64,000 bases of DNA from an uncultured Roseburia sp. (GCA_934292805.1 CAKQXQ010000007.1:12029-76028), one strand, 5' to 3'; numbered from the stretch's first letter, positions 25,632 to 34,486 are shown. Numbers and translations: made by a program. The notes: generated by a model not told the origin, from the letters alone.

Positions 25632-25702
25632 ATATCGTCATGAAAGAGTGTGTAGCCTGTCAGCGTAAGTCCAGCTTATAAGACAAGGTACACACTTTTT
25701 TT
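25632..25702 (+). promoter_or_regulatory. Structured leader element 2 with terminator-like end
   Basis: Outer stem AGTGTGTA (25647-25654)/TACACACTT (25689-25697), inner GTC/GAC, then a run of T. The core AGCGTAAGTCCAGCTTATAA repeats element 1 with compensatory-looking differences. It ends about 30 bp before the MATE start codon. Confidence 0.6.
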
Positions 25703-25730
25703 GTGCAAAAAAGAGAGGAGTTAAAACAAA

Positions 25731-26052
25731 ATGGCGGAAAGTAACAAGATGAAAGATATGCCGGTGGATAAGCTGATGATCCAGATGGGAATCCCAATGA
25801 TCTTATCTATGGCATTACAGGCAGTCTATAATATTGTAGACAGTGCATTTGTGGGAAATATGAGGGTTGGCAGTGAAGCAGCATTAAATGCACTGACGCT
25901 CGTATTCCCGGTGCAGATGCTTATGGTTGCGGTGGGAATCGGAACAGGTGTCGGAACCAATGCACTTCTTGCAAGGACACTTGGACAGGGAAACAGTAAC
26001 TGTTATATTAGCAGTTATTTATCTTGGGATTGCTGAAAAGAAAGAGCTGTAG
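25731..26052 (+). pseudogene. MATE efflux transporter, internally deleted
   Basis: The first 88 or so residues are a good MATE N-terminus ([48 protein letters not shown]). The frame then ends at 26036, about 350 residues short of the normal 440-460. In the next frame the downstream bases read [18 protein letters not shown] and stop at 26050-26052, which looks like the natural C-terminus of the same family. The simplest reading is an internal deletion of about 1 kb joining the two ends out of frame. Confidence 0.7.
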
Positions 26053-26359
26053 TTATAATGAAACGAATTAAAATAGAAAATAAACGACTAAACTCGAACC
26101 CTATATGCAGGGCAGAATCTTTTTGACATCTGAATCTATAGAGAAAAATCCGTCTTGGAAGAGGTTTTAAGGTTACAAATTTTATGCGTAATTAGTTGAT
26201 TTAAGGTATTGAAAAATAAAAAATGAATAAAATAGTACCGTGAATAGTAAGATAACAAAGGCATCAACGGTTAGAGGATATAAATGCTGTTGATCTGTTT
26301 TTGGGAAAAGAGATAATTTAAATTTTTCTTCACGAATTCACAAAATCTTCACAAAATAA
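26053..26359. other. Intergenic AT-rich region
   Basis: About 300 bp with no supported gene. A weak hairpin, ATCAAC … GTTGAT followed by CTGTTTTT (about 26268-26305), could end any residual MATE transcript. Confidence 0.4.
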
Positions 26360-26402
26360 TTAGCACTCACCTCTTGACAGTGCTAACAAACGGGTGTATA
26401 AC
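26360..26402 (+). promoter_or_regulatory. CIRCE operator overlapping the hsp20 promoter
   Basis: TTAGCACTC (26360-26368), nine bases, CAGTGCTAA (26378-26386) is the HrcA-binding CIRCE inverted repeat with one mismatch in the right arm. The promoter TTGACA (26374-26379), 17 bp, TATAAC (26397-26402) overlaps it, so HrcA binding would block transcription until heat or stress. Confidence 0.9.
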
Positions 26403-26494
26403 ATAGTCAGAACAAAGGAAGAGGGAACAAAAGAGAAAGAAAGATTCCCCGAGTTCCTTAATCTGTTAGTTCCAGAGAAACAAGGTAAACAAGC

Positions 26495-26521
26495 ATGAGA
26501 GATCCACAGAGTGTGGATTGA
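26495..26521 (+). other. Leader hairpin and 8-codon upstream ORF before hsp20
   Basis: The hsp20 leader contains a perfect 7-bp stem with three-base loop, ATCCACA-GAG-TGTGGAT (26502-26518). The hairpin falls inside a tiny reading frame ATG AGA GAT … GAT TGA (26495-26521) preceded by AAGG. It sits just ahead of the AAAGGAGAG site of hsp20. Confidence 0.4.
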
Positions 26522-26543
26522 CAGATAAAAGGAGAGATGACTT

Positions 26544-26990
26544 ATGTTGATGCCTAGTATTTTTGGAGAAAACTTATTTGATGATTTTGATAACTGGATG
26601 AACTTTTCATTCCCTGATGTTGATAAAACATTGTATGGTAAACATGCAAAGAATATGATGAAGACAGATGTTAAGGAGAAAGATAATGGCTATGAAGTAG
26701 CAATTGATCTTCCAGGATTCAAGAAAGATGAACTTCATCTGGAACTGGACAACGGATATCTTACCATCAGTGCCGAGAAAGGTCTCGACAAAGATGAGAA
26801 AGATAAAAACGATAAATACATCAGACGTGAGCGTTATGCAGGAAGTATGAGCCGAAGCTTCTATGTAGGTGAAGGCGTTAAGGAAGAAGATATCCATGCA
26901 AAATACGAAAATGGTATTCTGACATTGGATGTTCCAAAAGAGCAGAAGAAAGCTGTTCCGGAAAAACGCTACATTGCAATTGAAGGATAA
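26544..26990 (+). CDS. Hsp20/alpha-crystallin small heat-shock protein
   Basis: 148 residues; AAAGGAGAG before ATG. The alpha-crystallin domain spans about 38-140: MKTDVKEKDNGYEVAIDLPG, ELDNGYLTISAE, RRERYAGSMSRSFYVGEGV, and the signature YENGILTLDVPK. It holds unfolding proteins in an ATP-independent way. The C-terminal RYIAIEG contains the IxI-type assembly motif. Controlled by CIRCE. Confidence 0.95.
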   Translation: MLMPSIFGENLFDDFDNWMNFSFPDVDKTLYGKHAKNMMKTDVKEKDNGYEVAIDLPGFKKDELHLELDNGYLTISAEKGLDKDEKDKNDKYIRRERYAGSMSRSFYVGEGVKEEDIHAKYENGILTLDVPKEQKKAVPEKRYIAIEG

Positions 26991-27024
26991 TGAAAACCAG
27001 CTGATAAAAATAATGTAAAATAAG

Positions 27025-27082
27025 ATGTTCCCTTCAGGGCACGCAGGCGAATGAAGCCTACCACCCGGAAGGGAACTTTTTA
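27025..27082 (+). terminator. Terminator after hsp20
   Basis: GTTCCCTTC (27027-27035) pairs with GAAGGGAAC (27068-27076), then TTTTT; the loop is long and partly structured. Confidence 0.85.
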
Positions 27083-27185
27083 TATACGCTTTTCGATAAG
27101 ATCCCACTATGTTAAAATATAGATACATTAAAAAGTTATGTGAAATAAAAGTATTCGGTAAGAAAAAGAAAGTGGGGAAGAGAAA

Positions 27186-28178
27186 ATGTATCAGGCAGCA
27201 GATAAAAGATATGAAGAAATGACTTACGTGCGTTGTGGAAAGAGCGGATTAAAGCTCCCGGCAATTTCACTTGGATTGTGGCATAACTTCGGTGATACCG
27301 GTGTTTATGAGAATATGAAAGAAATCCTTTTTACAGCGTTTGACAATGGAATTGTACATTTTGATCTGGCCAACAATTACGGACCGGCTTATGGAAGTGC
27401 GGAAAAGAACTTTGGAAGGATCCTCAAAGAAGAGCTTGGATCATACAGAGATGAGCTTTTGATCAGCACGAAGGCTGGCTATGATATGTGGGATGGACCT
27501 TATGGAAACTGGGGAAGCAGAAAGTATCTTCTTGCAAGCCTGGATCAGAGTCTGCAGCGTATGGGTCTGGATTACGTAGATATTTTCTATCATCACAGGA
27601 TGGATCCAAAGACACCACTGGAGGAGACAATGGGTGCTCTCGCAAGTGCAGTCCAGTCTGGAAAAGCACTTTATGTCGGCCTTTCCAATTATGACGGACC
27701 GACTCTTGAGAAGGCAGAGGCAATTCTTACAGAATTAAAGTGCCCATTTGTGATCAATCAGAACCGCTACTCGATTTTTGACAGGACAATCGAGAAAAAT
27801 GGATTGAAAGACACCGCAAAAAGGCTGGAGAAAGGAATTATTGCATTCAGTCCATTAGCACAGGGACTTCTTACAGACCGTTACCTGAAAGGAATTCCGG
27901 CAGACAGCAGAATTATGACGGATGGACGGTTCTTAAAGGAATCTGCTTTGACAGAAGAAAAGCTTGCCAAAATCAGAGAATTAAATGATCTTGCAGCAAA
28001 AAGAGGTCAGACGCTGGCAGAGATGGCATTGAGCTGGATCTTAAGAGATGGTATTGTGACAAGCGTACTTGTCGGGGCTTCCAAACCGCAACAGGTTCTT
28101 GATAATATCAAGGCGATCCGGAATATTGAGTTTTCAGATGAGGAACTCTTGAAAATTGACGAGTTATCGTTAGATTAG
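27186..28178 (+). CDS. Aldo/keto reductase (L-glyceraldehyde-3-phosphate reductase type)
   Basis: 330 residues. The catalytic tetrad is in FDLANNYG (Asp, Tyr), STKAGYDMW (Lys) and YHHRMD (His). The GPAYGSAEKNFGRILKE and GPYGNWGSRKYL stretches are typical of the YghZ/AKR14 group. These NADPH enzymes reduce L-glyceraldehyde 3-phosphate and methylglyoxal. Monocistronic with its own terminator. Confidence 0.9.
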   Translation: MYQAADKRYEEMTYVRCGKSGLKLPAISLGLWHNFGDTGVYENMKEILFTAFDNGIVHFDLANNYGPAYGSAEKNFGRILKEELGSYRDELLISTKAGYDMWDGPYGNWGSRKYLLASLDQSLQRMGLDYVDIFYHHRMDPKTPLEETMGALASAVQSGKALYVGLSNYDGPTLEKAEAILTELKCPFVINQNRYSIFDRTIEKNGLKDTAKRLEKGIIAFSPLAQGLLTDRYLKGIPADSRIMTDGRFLKESALTEEKLAKIRELNDLAAKRGQTLAEMALSWILRDGIVTSVLVGASKPQQVLDNIKAIRNIEFSDEELLKIDELSLD

Positions 28179-28225
28179 AAAAAAGGACGTGTGAAAAACA
28201 AAAGTTTTTCATGCGTCCTTTTTTA
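28177..28225 (+). terminator. Bidirectional terminator between AKR gene and trmB
   Basis: AAAAAAGGACG … CGTCCTTTTTT with an inner GAAAAAC/GTTTTTC stem. Confidence 0.9.
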
Positions 28226-28227
28226 AA

Positions 28228-28866
28228 TTATCTGGATGCGATCAGTTTACAGATCGGATTACCGAGGGAAGAAAACTTTTCTTCGTATTCTGTCATAACG
28301 TTATCTTTATTCATAATAACATCATGATGCAGATCTCTTGTATAAGCATCTAAAATCCATCCTGCTTCCGGTACCTCTTCTAATGAGAAAGTGAAAAGAT
28401 CCTGATTGTCTGTCTTAAATTCAAGATGACCTTCTTTTTTCAGGATCTGGTCATAACGTGCAAAAAACTGTCTGGAAGTAAGGCGTCTCTTGGCATGGCG
28501 GTCTTTTGGCCATGGATCGGAGAAATTTAAGTAAATACGGTCAACCTCGTTTTCTGCAAAAACTTCTGCGATCTCAGCGGCATCCATGCAGATAAATCGG
28601 ATATTTGGAAGAGGATTCAATTCCATCTTCTGTAATGCACGTAAAAGTACGCTGGAGTAACGTTCAATTCCGATATAATTGATATCAGGATGAAGGGCGG
28701 CCATATCCATGATAAAACGTCCCTTTCCCATGCCAATCTCAATGTGCAGAGGCTGGGTGACTTCAAAGCAGTCCTGCCAGTGTCCTCTTTGTTCCTTTGG
28801 GTTCTTGATGCAATAATCGCTATTTAAAATGGCGTCATCAGCGCCAGGGATATTCCTTAATCTCAT
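28228..28866 (-). CDS. trmB: tRNA (guanine-N7-)-methyltransferase
   Basis: 212 residues from ATG 28866 (MRLRNIPGA), the usual N-terminus; a TTG 12 bp upstream is the alternative. SAM-binding motif IEIGMGKGRF, catalytic NFSDPWPKDRHAKRRL, and C-terminal TDNQDLF/TEYEEKF are diagnostic of TrmB, which makes m7G46 in tRNA. Confidence 0.95.
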   Translation of the reverse strand: MRLRNIPGADDAILNSDYCIKNPKEQRGHWQDCFEVTQPLHIEIGMGKGRFIMDMAALHPDINYIGIERYSSVLLRALQKMELNPLPNIRFICMDAAEIAEVFAENEVDRIYLNFSDPWPKDRHAKRRLTSRQFFARYDQILKKEGHLEFKTDNQDLFTFSLEEVPEAGWILDAYTRDLHHDVIMNKDNVMTEYEEKFSSLGNPICKLIASR

Positions 28867-29100
28867 TGTGAATTCCAATCGTCAATAAAAATTGACATTA
28901 CCTTTCTCTGATCTTGTGATAAAAATGTTGCCGCAATACATTGCTGGCAGTATTTGAAATACGTTTATTATTTTACAATAAAAGTAAAAAGAAAAAAAGA
29001 AGAAAGAAGAGAAAATAAAAATAATATCGAAATCTTTAACAAAATTAAAAAAAGAAAACTGTCAAGATTACACAAAAATGAACGAGATGACAAAAATCAA
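28867..29100. other. Intergenic purine-rich region
   Basis: No gene supported. A long A/G tract (about 28979-29060) separates trmB from the lacI-type promoter. Confidence 0.4.
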
Positions 29101-29145
29101 TTGACTTGGACATAAAAAGAATTATAATTAGGTTAAACGGTTAAC
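29101..29145 (+). promoter_or_regulatory. Promoter and LacI-type operator of the GH31 locus
   Basis: TTGACT (29101-29106), 16 bp, TATAAT (29123-29128), directly followed by TTAAACGGTTAAC (29133-29145). The same 13-mer occurs inverted at 32131-32143 before the binding-protein gene, making it a strong candidate operator for the LacI protein encoded here. Confidence 0.75.
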
Positions 29146-29171
29146 AAAGTATTTTATGAAAAGGATAAGTT

Positions 29172-30230
29172 ATGAAAAATCGAGTTACGATCAGAGATGT
29201 CGCAGCGGAGGCAAATGTTTCTGTTGCAACTGTATCTTATGTTTTAAATGGGAAAAAGAAAGTTTCAGAACAGACAAAACAAAAGGTTTTGGATGTGATT
29301 GAGAAGCTGGGATTTATTCCGGATTTAAATGCACGAGGGCTTTCTGTAAAAGATACAAAGTTATTCGGTATTGTAGTGCCACAGACAGAACCCGGAAGCA
29401 GACTGATGTTTCATAATTTGTTTTACAGTGAATTATTGGGAAGCATAGAGTATGCAGCCAGAAAAAGAGGCTATCATGTTATCATATCGGCAACGGATGT
29501 GACAGAAGATTATTTGCAGCTGATACAGGAGCGGAATCTTGCAGGTGTGATTATTGTCGGAACTTATCAGAATCAGTTTTTTGACAGACTGAACAAGTTG
29601 GAAGTTCCGGTTGTTTTAATTGATAGTTACTGCAAATATGATTACTTTCATAAACTTCGGCTGGATGATGAATATAGTACTTATCTGGCGACAAATTATA
29701 TGATTTCCAAAGGACATAGACAGATTGCATTGGTTACGGGTTCCATACAGGAAGACGGTGTCATGCAGAAGCGATATGAAGGTTTCCTTAAGGCAATGAA
29801 GGAGAAGAACATAGAGTTTGATCAGCACAATTTATATGAAACGACAGTAGATTATGAGAGCGGTATACAGGTTGCGGAAAAGATAGCAGCGTCAAATGAT
29901 AATATCACTGCAGTTGTTGCAACAGCAGATGTTATGGCAATTGGTATGATGAAGGGGTTCTTTGAAAAAGGCATTAGAATCCCGGATCAGATTTCTATAA
30001 TCGGATTTGACGATTTGGATATTTCAAGATTTATGACACCGGGGTTAACAACAGTAAGACAGCCAATTTCGCAGAAAGGTGAGCGGGCAGTAGAACTGTT
30101 AGTAGAAAATATAGAGAATCCCGGAATGAATAAAGTCGAAGAAGTTTTTCCGGTTGAACTTGTAGAACGTGGAAGTGTAAAAGAAAGGCATTCAGATGAT
30201 ATTTCATATTGTAAAGGAAAAAGAGTATGA
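29172..30230 (+). CDS. LacI family regulator of the GH31 locus
   Basis: 352 residues; AAAAGGAT before the ATG. LacI helix-turn-helix (TIRDVAAEANVSVATVSYVL, NGKKKVSEQTKQKV, hinge LNARGLS) plus a periplasmic-binding-like sensor (IVVPQTEP, YMISKGHRQIALVTG, VVATADVMAIGMMKG, IIGFDDLDISRFMTPGLTTV). It should repress the downstream alpha-glycoside genes through TTAAACGGTTAAC sites until a sugar binds. The downstream GH31 gene starts inside its 3' end. Confidence 0.92.
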   Translation: MKNRVTIRDVAAEANVSVATVSYVLNGKKKVSEQTKQKVLDVIEKLGFIPDLNARGLSVKDTKLFGIVVPQTEPGSRLMFHNLFYSELLGSIEYAARKRGYHVIISATDVTEDYLQLIQERNLAGVIIVGTYQNQFFDRLNKLEVPVVLIDSYCKYDYFHKLRLDDEYSTYLATNYMISKGHRQIALVTGSIQEDGVMQKRYEGFLKAMKEKNIEFDQHNLYETTVDYESGIQVAEKIAASNDNITAVVATADVMAIGMMKGFFEKGIRIPDQISIIGFDDLDISRFMTPGLTTVRQPISQKGERAVELLVENIENPGMNKVEEVFPVELVERGSVKERHSDDISYCKGKRV

Positions 30231-32121
30231 AGCTAAGATGCATGCTCGTGACGGAACGGTAGTGCATCTTCTGAGGGAAAAAGGAACAATATTTAAAATC
30301 GAAATGAATTATAAGGCTGTGTATGGTCTTGGAGAAAAATTTGATTCTGTGGATCAGAGAGGAAAGGTTGTTATAAACCAGGTAATTGAAAAGTTTTGTA
30401 ACCAGGGATCCTATAGTTATTGTACAACACCTTTCTTTGTAACAGATGCAGGTATCGGGATCTATATTAATACGAAACAGAAAACAATCTTTTCTTTTCA
30501 GGAAACGATAGAATGTACAATACCTGATACAGCAGAAATATATATATTCAGCGGAACAATTCCGGAAATTATAAAAGACTATACGAAACTGTTCCCAAAA
30601 TTAAAAATGCTGCCGGAATATGCATTTGGAATCTGGGTATCTGCAAATCACTGGAATTCAAAAAGGGATGTTGACACATTGCTGTCAGATCTGGACAAAT
30701 ATAATTTCCCGGCAGATGTGATGGTTCTTGAAGCATGGAGCGATGAAGCGACCTTCTATATATGGAATGGTGCAAAATATAAGCCGAAAAAATCACGGGA
30801 AGGTTTTGGTTATGAAGACTTTGATTTTGGCGAAAGTAAATTTTGGAATGACCCAAAGAGCATGATAAAAAAGATTCATGAAAAGGGATTGAAATTGGTT
30901 CTGTGGCAGATTCCGGTATTTAAAAAGCAGGATTCCGGAGAGGAAATTTCAGACCAGCTTGTATGTGACAGGGAATATGCAGTAGAGAATCAGCTTGTAG
31001 TAAAAAAGCAGGATGGAAGTCCGTATGAAATACCGGAAGGAAATTGGTTTTCCGGTTCCATGATTCCGGATTTTACCAATCCGGCAACAAAAGAGTTCTG
31101 GTTTAACAGAAGAAAATATCTGACAGAAATAGGTGTGGATGGTTTTAAAACAGATGGAGGAGAGTTCATCTATGATGAAAATGTAATATTTCATAACGGA
31201 ATGACCGGAAAAGAAGGAAAAAATCAGTATTGTCAGGAATATATCAATGCATATACAGATTTTATTTCGGATAATCAGGTGCTTTTTAGCAGAGCAGGTT
31301 ATGCCGGTATGTCTGCAACACCAATTTTATGGGCAGGAGATCATCAATCGACAAATCAGGAACTGAAAAATGTATTAAGGGCGGGATTATCAGCCGCAAT
31401 GTCGGGAATTTTCTTTTGGAGCTTTGACATCGGAGGTTTTGCAGGACCGCTGCCGGATATGGATTTGTATCGAAGATCTACACAGATGGCTGTTTTTACA
31501 CCGATCATGCAATGGCATTCAGAACCGGATGGAGGTCAGTTCAGGGATCTGATGCCGGGAGCAAAAGGAAATAATGAAAGAAGTCCATGGAATATCGCAC
31601 TTGCCAATAATCGGACAGAGTTTATAGATGAAATGCGTTATTGGCACAATTTAAGGAAAGAATTATTTCCATATATTTATAACATGGCATTACGGACAGT
31701 GAAAGATGATAAGCCGATGATGCGTCCTCTGATATACGATTTTGAAAAAGACGAGAATGTTGTTCATATGGAGGATGAGTATCTGTTTGGTGACAATATG
31801 CTGGTCGCACCGTTATTGGAAGAAAATGCGGGAACGAGAAAAGTATATTTGCCGGAAGGCAGATGGTATGATTTTTTCACAGGAAGGCTTTATGAAGGGG
31901 GAAAATATTTCCTGTCGGATGAAGCTTCTAAAATGCCTGTATATGTGAAAGCCGGTACAGCAATACCGGTAAAAAAAGAAAAACAGGATGTGATTTTTCT
32001 CTATGGTGAGAAAGGAAAAGATTTTCTGGACTCAGCTAATGTAAAAATAGAATGGGAGAGAAATGAGATTAATGTAAAGGAGGAATGGAGAGGGAAAGCC
32101 GAATGGGAATTCATAAAATAA
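30196..32121 (+). CDS. GH31 family alpha-glycosidase (first copy)
   Basis: 641 residues; overlaps the LacI gene by 35 bp. GH31 barrel with predicted nucleophile Asp320 in GVDGFKTDGGEF and acid/base Asp382 in WAGDHQSTN; also FGIWVSANHW and FWSFDIGGFAG. The nucleophile context (KTDGGE rather than WNDMNEP) places it in a GH31 branch different from the second copy, shared by alpha-xylosidase- or alpha-galactosidase-like enzymes, so the substrate is open. No signal peptide; cytoplasmic, acting on imported oligosaccharide. Confidence 0.88.
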   Translation: MIFHIVKEKEYEAKMHARDGTVVHLLREKGTIFKIEMNYKAVYGLGEKFDSVDQRGKVVINQVIEKFCNQGSYSYCTTPFFVTDAGIGIYINTKQKTIFSFQETIECTIPDTAEIYIFSGTIPEIIKDYTKLFPKLKMLPEYAFGIWVSANHWNSKRDVDTLLSDLDKYNFPADVMVLEAWSDEATFYIWNGAKYKPKKSREGFGYEDFDFGESKFWNDPKSMIKKIHEKGLKLVLWQIPVFKKQDSGEEISDQLVCDREYAVENQLVVKKQDGSPYEIPEGNWFSGSMIPDFTNPATKEFWFNRRKYLTEIGVDGFKTDGGEFIYDENVIFHNGMTGKEGKNQYCQEYINAYTDFISDNQVLFSRAGYAGMSATPILWAGDHQSTNQELKNVLRAGLSAAMSGIFFWSFDIGGFAGPLPDMDLYRRSTQMAVFTPIMQWHSEPDGGQFRDLMPGAKGNNERSPWNIALANNRTEFIDEMRYWHNLRKELFPYIYNMALRTVKDDKPMMRPLIYDFEKDENVVHMEDEYLFGDNMLVAPLLEENAGTRKVYLPEGRWYDFFTGRLYEGGKYFLSDEASKMPVYVKAGTAIPVKKEKQDVIFLYGEKGKDFLDSANVKIEWERNEINVKEEWRGKAEWEFIK

Positions 32122-32130
32122 ATATCCGTA

Positions 32131-32143
32131 GTTAACCGTTTAA
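32131..32143 (+). promoter_or_regulatory. Second LacI-type operator
   Basis: GTTAACCGTTTAA is the exact reverse complement of the site at 29133-29145 and lies 29 bp before the binding-protein start. Confidence 0.65.
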
Positions 32144-32171
32144 GTCAAATAATGAAAAGGAGAAATGGCAT

Positions 32172-33476
32172 ATGAAAAAGAAATTGGTAACGGTATTATT
32201 AACTGGAACAATGATTGCAACACTGTTTGGTGGATGTGGACAATCAAATGAAACGAATAAAAGTACAGATGTAGATACGACAGAAAGCATAAGCATGGCA
32301 GACACAGAAGCTGCAGGTGAGGATGTTGAAATCACATATGCGAACTTTAACGCATCCGGTGGAAATGAAGAAACTTTACAGAAAATGTATGAAGCCTTCC
32401 ACAAAGAATATCCAAATATAACAGTTAATATTGAAACAATTGGATACGACGATTATTTTACACAGATGCAGACAAGAGTAGCAGGCGGAACAGCACCGGA
32501 TTGCTATGAGTTAAATATTGAAAATTTTGCTGCATATGCAAATAAAGGTGCACTTGCAGAACTGACGGATATTGACACAAGCGGATATAATGAAACAGCA
32601 TTAAGTGCATTCCAGGTAAATGGAAAGCAGTATGGCGTACCGGGAAACTTCTCCAATGTAGTATTAATTTACAATAAAGATTTATTTGATGAAGCAGGTA
32701 TTGAATATCCGAAAGATGACTGGACATGGGATGATGCAATGGCTGCAGCAGAGAAGATCAGTGCGTTGGGAGATGACATTTACGGAATTTACCAGCCGAT
32801 CACATTTAATGAGTTTTTTAAGGTTGTAGCACAGTATGGCGGAAGCGTTTTAAGTGAAGACAAATCAGAGTTTACGATCAATTCCGCAGAAAATTTAAAA
32901 GCTGCAGAAATGATGATCGATAAAGTAACAAAGACAAATGTACAGCCTACTGAAGCACAGATGGGCGGTATGGGAGACTGGGATTTGTTTGAGAGCGGAA
33001 GACTTGGAATGATCCCGACCGGAATCTGGGCTTTTAATACATTTGCTGATGCATGTGACTTTAACTGGGATATTTGTGTTGAACCGGGTGGAACACAGAA
33101 AGCAACACACTTTTTCAGTAATGCGTTAGTTGTCAATGCCAGCAGCGACAAAAAAGCAGCAGCAGCTACATGGATTAACTGGCTTGCTTCCAGTGATACG
33201 TCTGCTAAGATGAGAATTGATGCAGGATGGGATCTTCCGGCGATCAATAATGATGATGTATTATCCGGATATCTGAAACTCACACCACCGGAAAATCGTC
33301 AGGCTGTATTTGATTCACTCAACTATCTTACAGTCGCACCAATTATTGAAGATTATTCCCAGATGTCTGATATTATTACAGATAAACTGACACTGGCAGC
33401 GAATGGTGAGATCAGTGTACAGGAGGCACTGGATCAGGCACAGCAGGAATGTACCGATACAATATCGTTAAAATAG
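32172..33476 (+). CDS. ABC sugar transporter, solute-binding lipoprotein
   Basis: 434 residues; AAAAGGAG before the ATG. Lipobox FGGC with lipid Cys22. Typical family 1 binding-protein features: VEITYANFNASGGNEETLQK, PNITVNIE, AGGTAPDCYEL, YGVPGNFSNVVLIYNKDLF, WTWDDAMAAAEK, and late ALVVNASSDKKAAAATWINW. It captures the oligosaccharide later cut by the two GH31 enzymes. A strong hairpin follows the gene. Confidence 0.92.
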   Translation: MKKKLVTVLLTGTMIATLFGGCGQSNETNKSTDVDTTESISMADTEAAGEDVEITYANFNASGGNEETLQKMYEAFHKEYPNITVNIETIGYDDYFTQMQTRVAGGTAPDCYELNIENFAAYANKGALAELTDIDTSGYNETALSAFQVNGKQYGVPGNFSNVVLIYNKDLFDEAGIEYPKDDWTWDDAMAAAEKISALGDDIYGIYQPITFNEFFKVVAQYGGSVLSEDKSEFTINSAENLKAAEMMIDKVTKTNVQPTEAQMGGMGDWDLFESGRLGMIPTGIWAFNTFADACDFNWDICVEPGGTQKATHFFSNALVVNASSDKKAAAATWINWLASSDTSAKMRIDAGWDLPAINNDDVLSGYLKLTPPENRQAVFDSLNYLTVAPIIEDYSQMSDIITDKLTLAANGEISVQEALDQAQQECTDTISLK

Positions 33477-33515
33477 AATCATGATATCATAAAAACACTG
33501 GCATTTAGTATAATA

Positions 33516-33550
33516 TTCTCCGGTCTGCATGCTATTTGCAGGCCGGAGAA
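33516..33550 (+). other. Intercistronic hairpin after binding-protein gene
   Basis: TTCTCCGGTCTGCA (33516-33529) and TGCAGGCCGGAGAA (33537-33550) form a 14-bp stem (one G-U) with a 7-base loop and no T-run. It probably protects the upstream mRNA and lets the binding protein outnumber the permeases. Confidence 0.75.
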
Positions 33551-33580
33551 GAAAATAGCATCCAAAAGGGTATGACAGAT

Positions 33581-34486
33581 ATGAAAAAGAAAAACAAGAA
33601 GAGAAATCTAATCAGTGCAATACCGTTCATGCTTCCAAGTCTGGCTGGGATGGTTATATTCAGTATACTTCCTATCATAATTTCAATTGTAATAAGTTTT
33701 ACAAAATGGAATGGACTTGACCGGCTTACAGGAAGAACATTAAAAGACAATTTTATAGGATTCGAAAACTACAGGGAAATTCTTTGTACTTCCGAGTTTT
33801 GGAAAGTACTGGGACATACCTGTTATTATATAGTGCTATATATTCCGCTTGTGTTGATCATGTCATTGCTGATCGCAACGATTTTAAATAAAAGTATGAA
33901 AGGAATTACGACATTTCGTGTAATGTATTATATTCCGGTACTTACATCATGGGTAGCGGCGAGCCTGATCTGGAAATGGGTATTGAGTCCGCAATATGGT
34001 GTTTTAAATCAGATATTGGAAATTATCGGAATCACAGGACCTGACTGGCTGACAAATAAAGTATGGGCGATGCCGGCAATCGTGCTTGCATCTGTCTGGA
34101 AAGATATGGGATTTTACGGATTGTTTTTATTATCAGGCTTGAAGGCGATTGACACCGGTTATTATGAAGCCGCAGAAATGGATGGAGCAGGTAAGGTAAA
34201 ACAGTTTTTTAAAATAACAATTCCGATGCTCAGTCCATCAATGTTCTTTTGCATTATTATGGCATTGATCAATGCGTTCCAGCTGTTTCCGCAGGTGCAG
34301 ATCATGACAGAAGGCGGACCAAACGGAGCAACACAGGTCATGGTGGAAAGAATTTATACCTATGGTTTTAAATATTTTAAAATGGGATATGCATCAGCAT
34401 ACTCATGGTTACTTTTTGTAATAATTTTTATTCTTACATTAATTCAGATGAAGTTACAGAATAAGTGGGTGCATTATGAATCGTAA
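33581..34486 (+). CDS. ABC sugar transporter permease (MalF/UgpA type)
   Basis: About 301 residues from ATG 33581, with AAAAGGG 10 bp upstream. Six membrane segments and the EAA loop (YYEAAEMDGAGKVKQFFKIT, IPML) that docks the ATPase. Overlaps the next permease gene by 11 bp. Confidence 0.92.
   Translation: MKKKNKKRNLISAIPFMLPSLAGMVIFSILPIIISIVISFTKWNGLDRLTGRTLKDNFIGFENYREILCTSEFWKVLGHTCYYIVLYIPLVLIMSLLIATILNKSMKGITTFRVMYYIPVLTSWVAASLIWKWVLSPQYGVLNQILEIIGITGPDWLTNKVWAMPAIVLASVWKDMGFYGLFLLSGLKAIDTGYYEAAEMDGAGKVKQFFKITIPMLSPSMFFCIIMALINAFQLFPQVQIMTEGGPNGATQVMVERIYTYGFKYFKMGYASAYSWLLFVIIFILTLIQMKLQNKWVHYES

Noticed and set aside
28960..29060. Purine-rich tract as a structured RNA
   Set aside because: The tract is almost only A and G with no complementary pyrimidine stretch, so no stable fold is supported.
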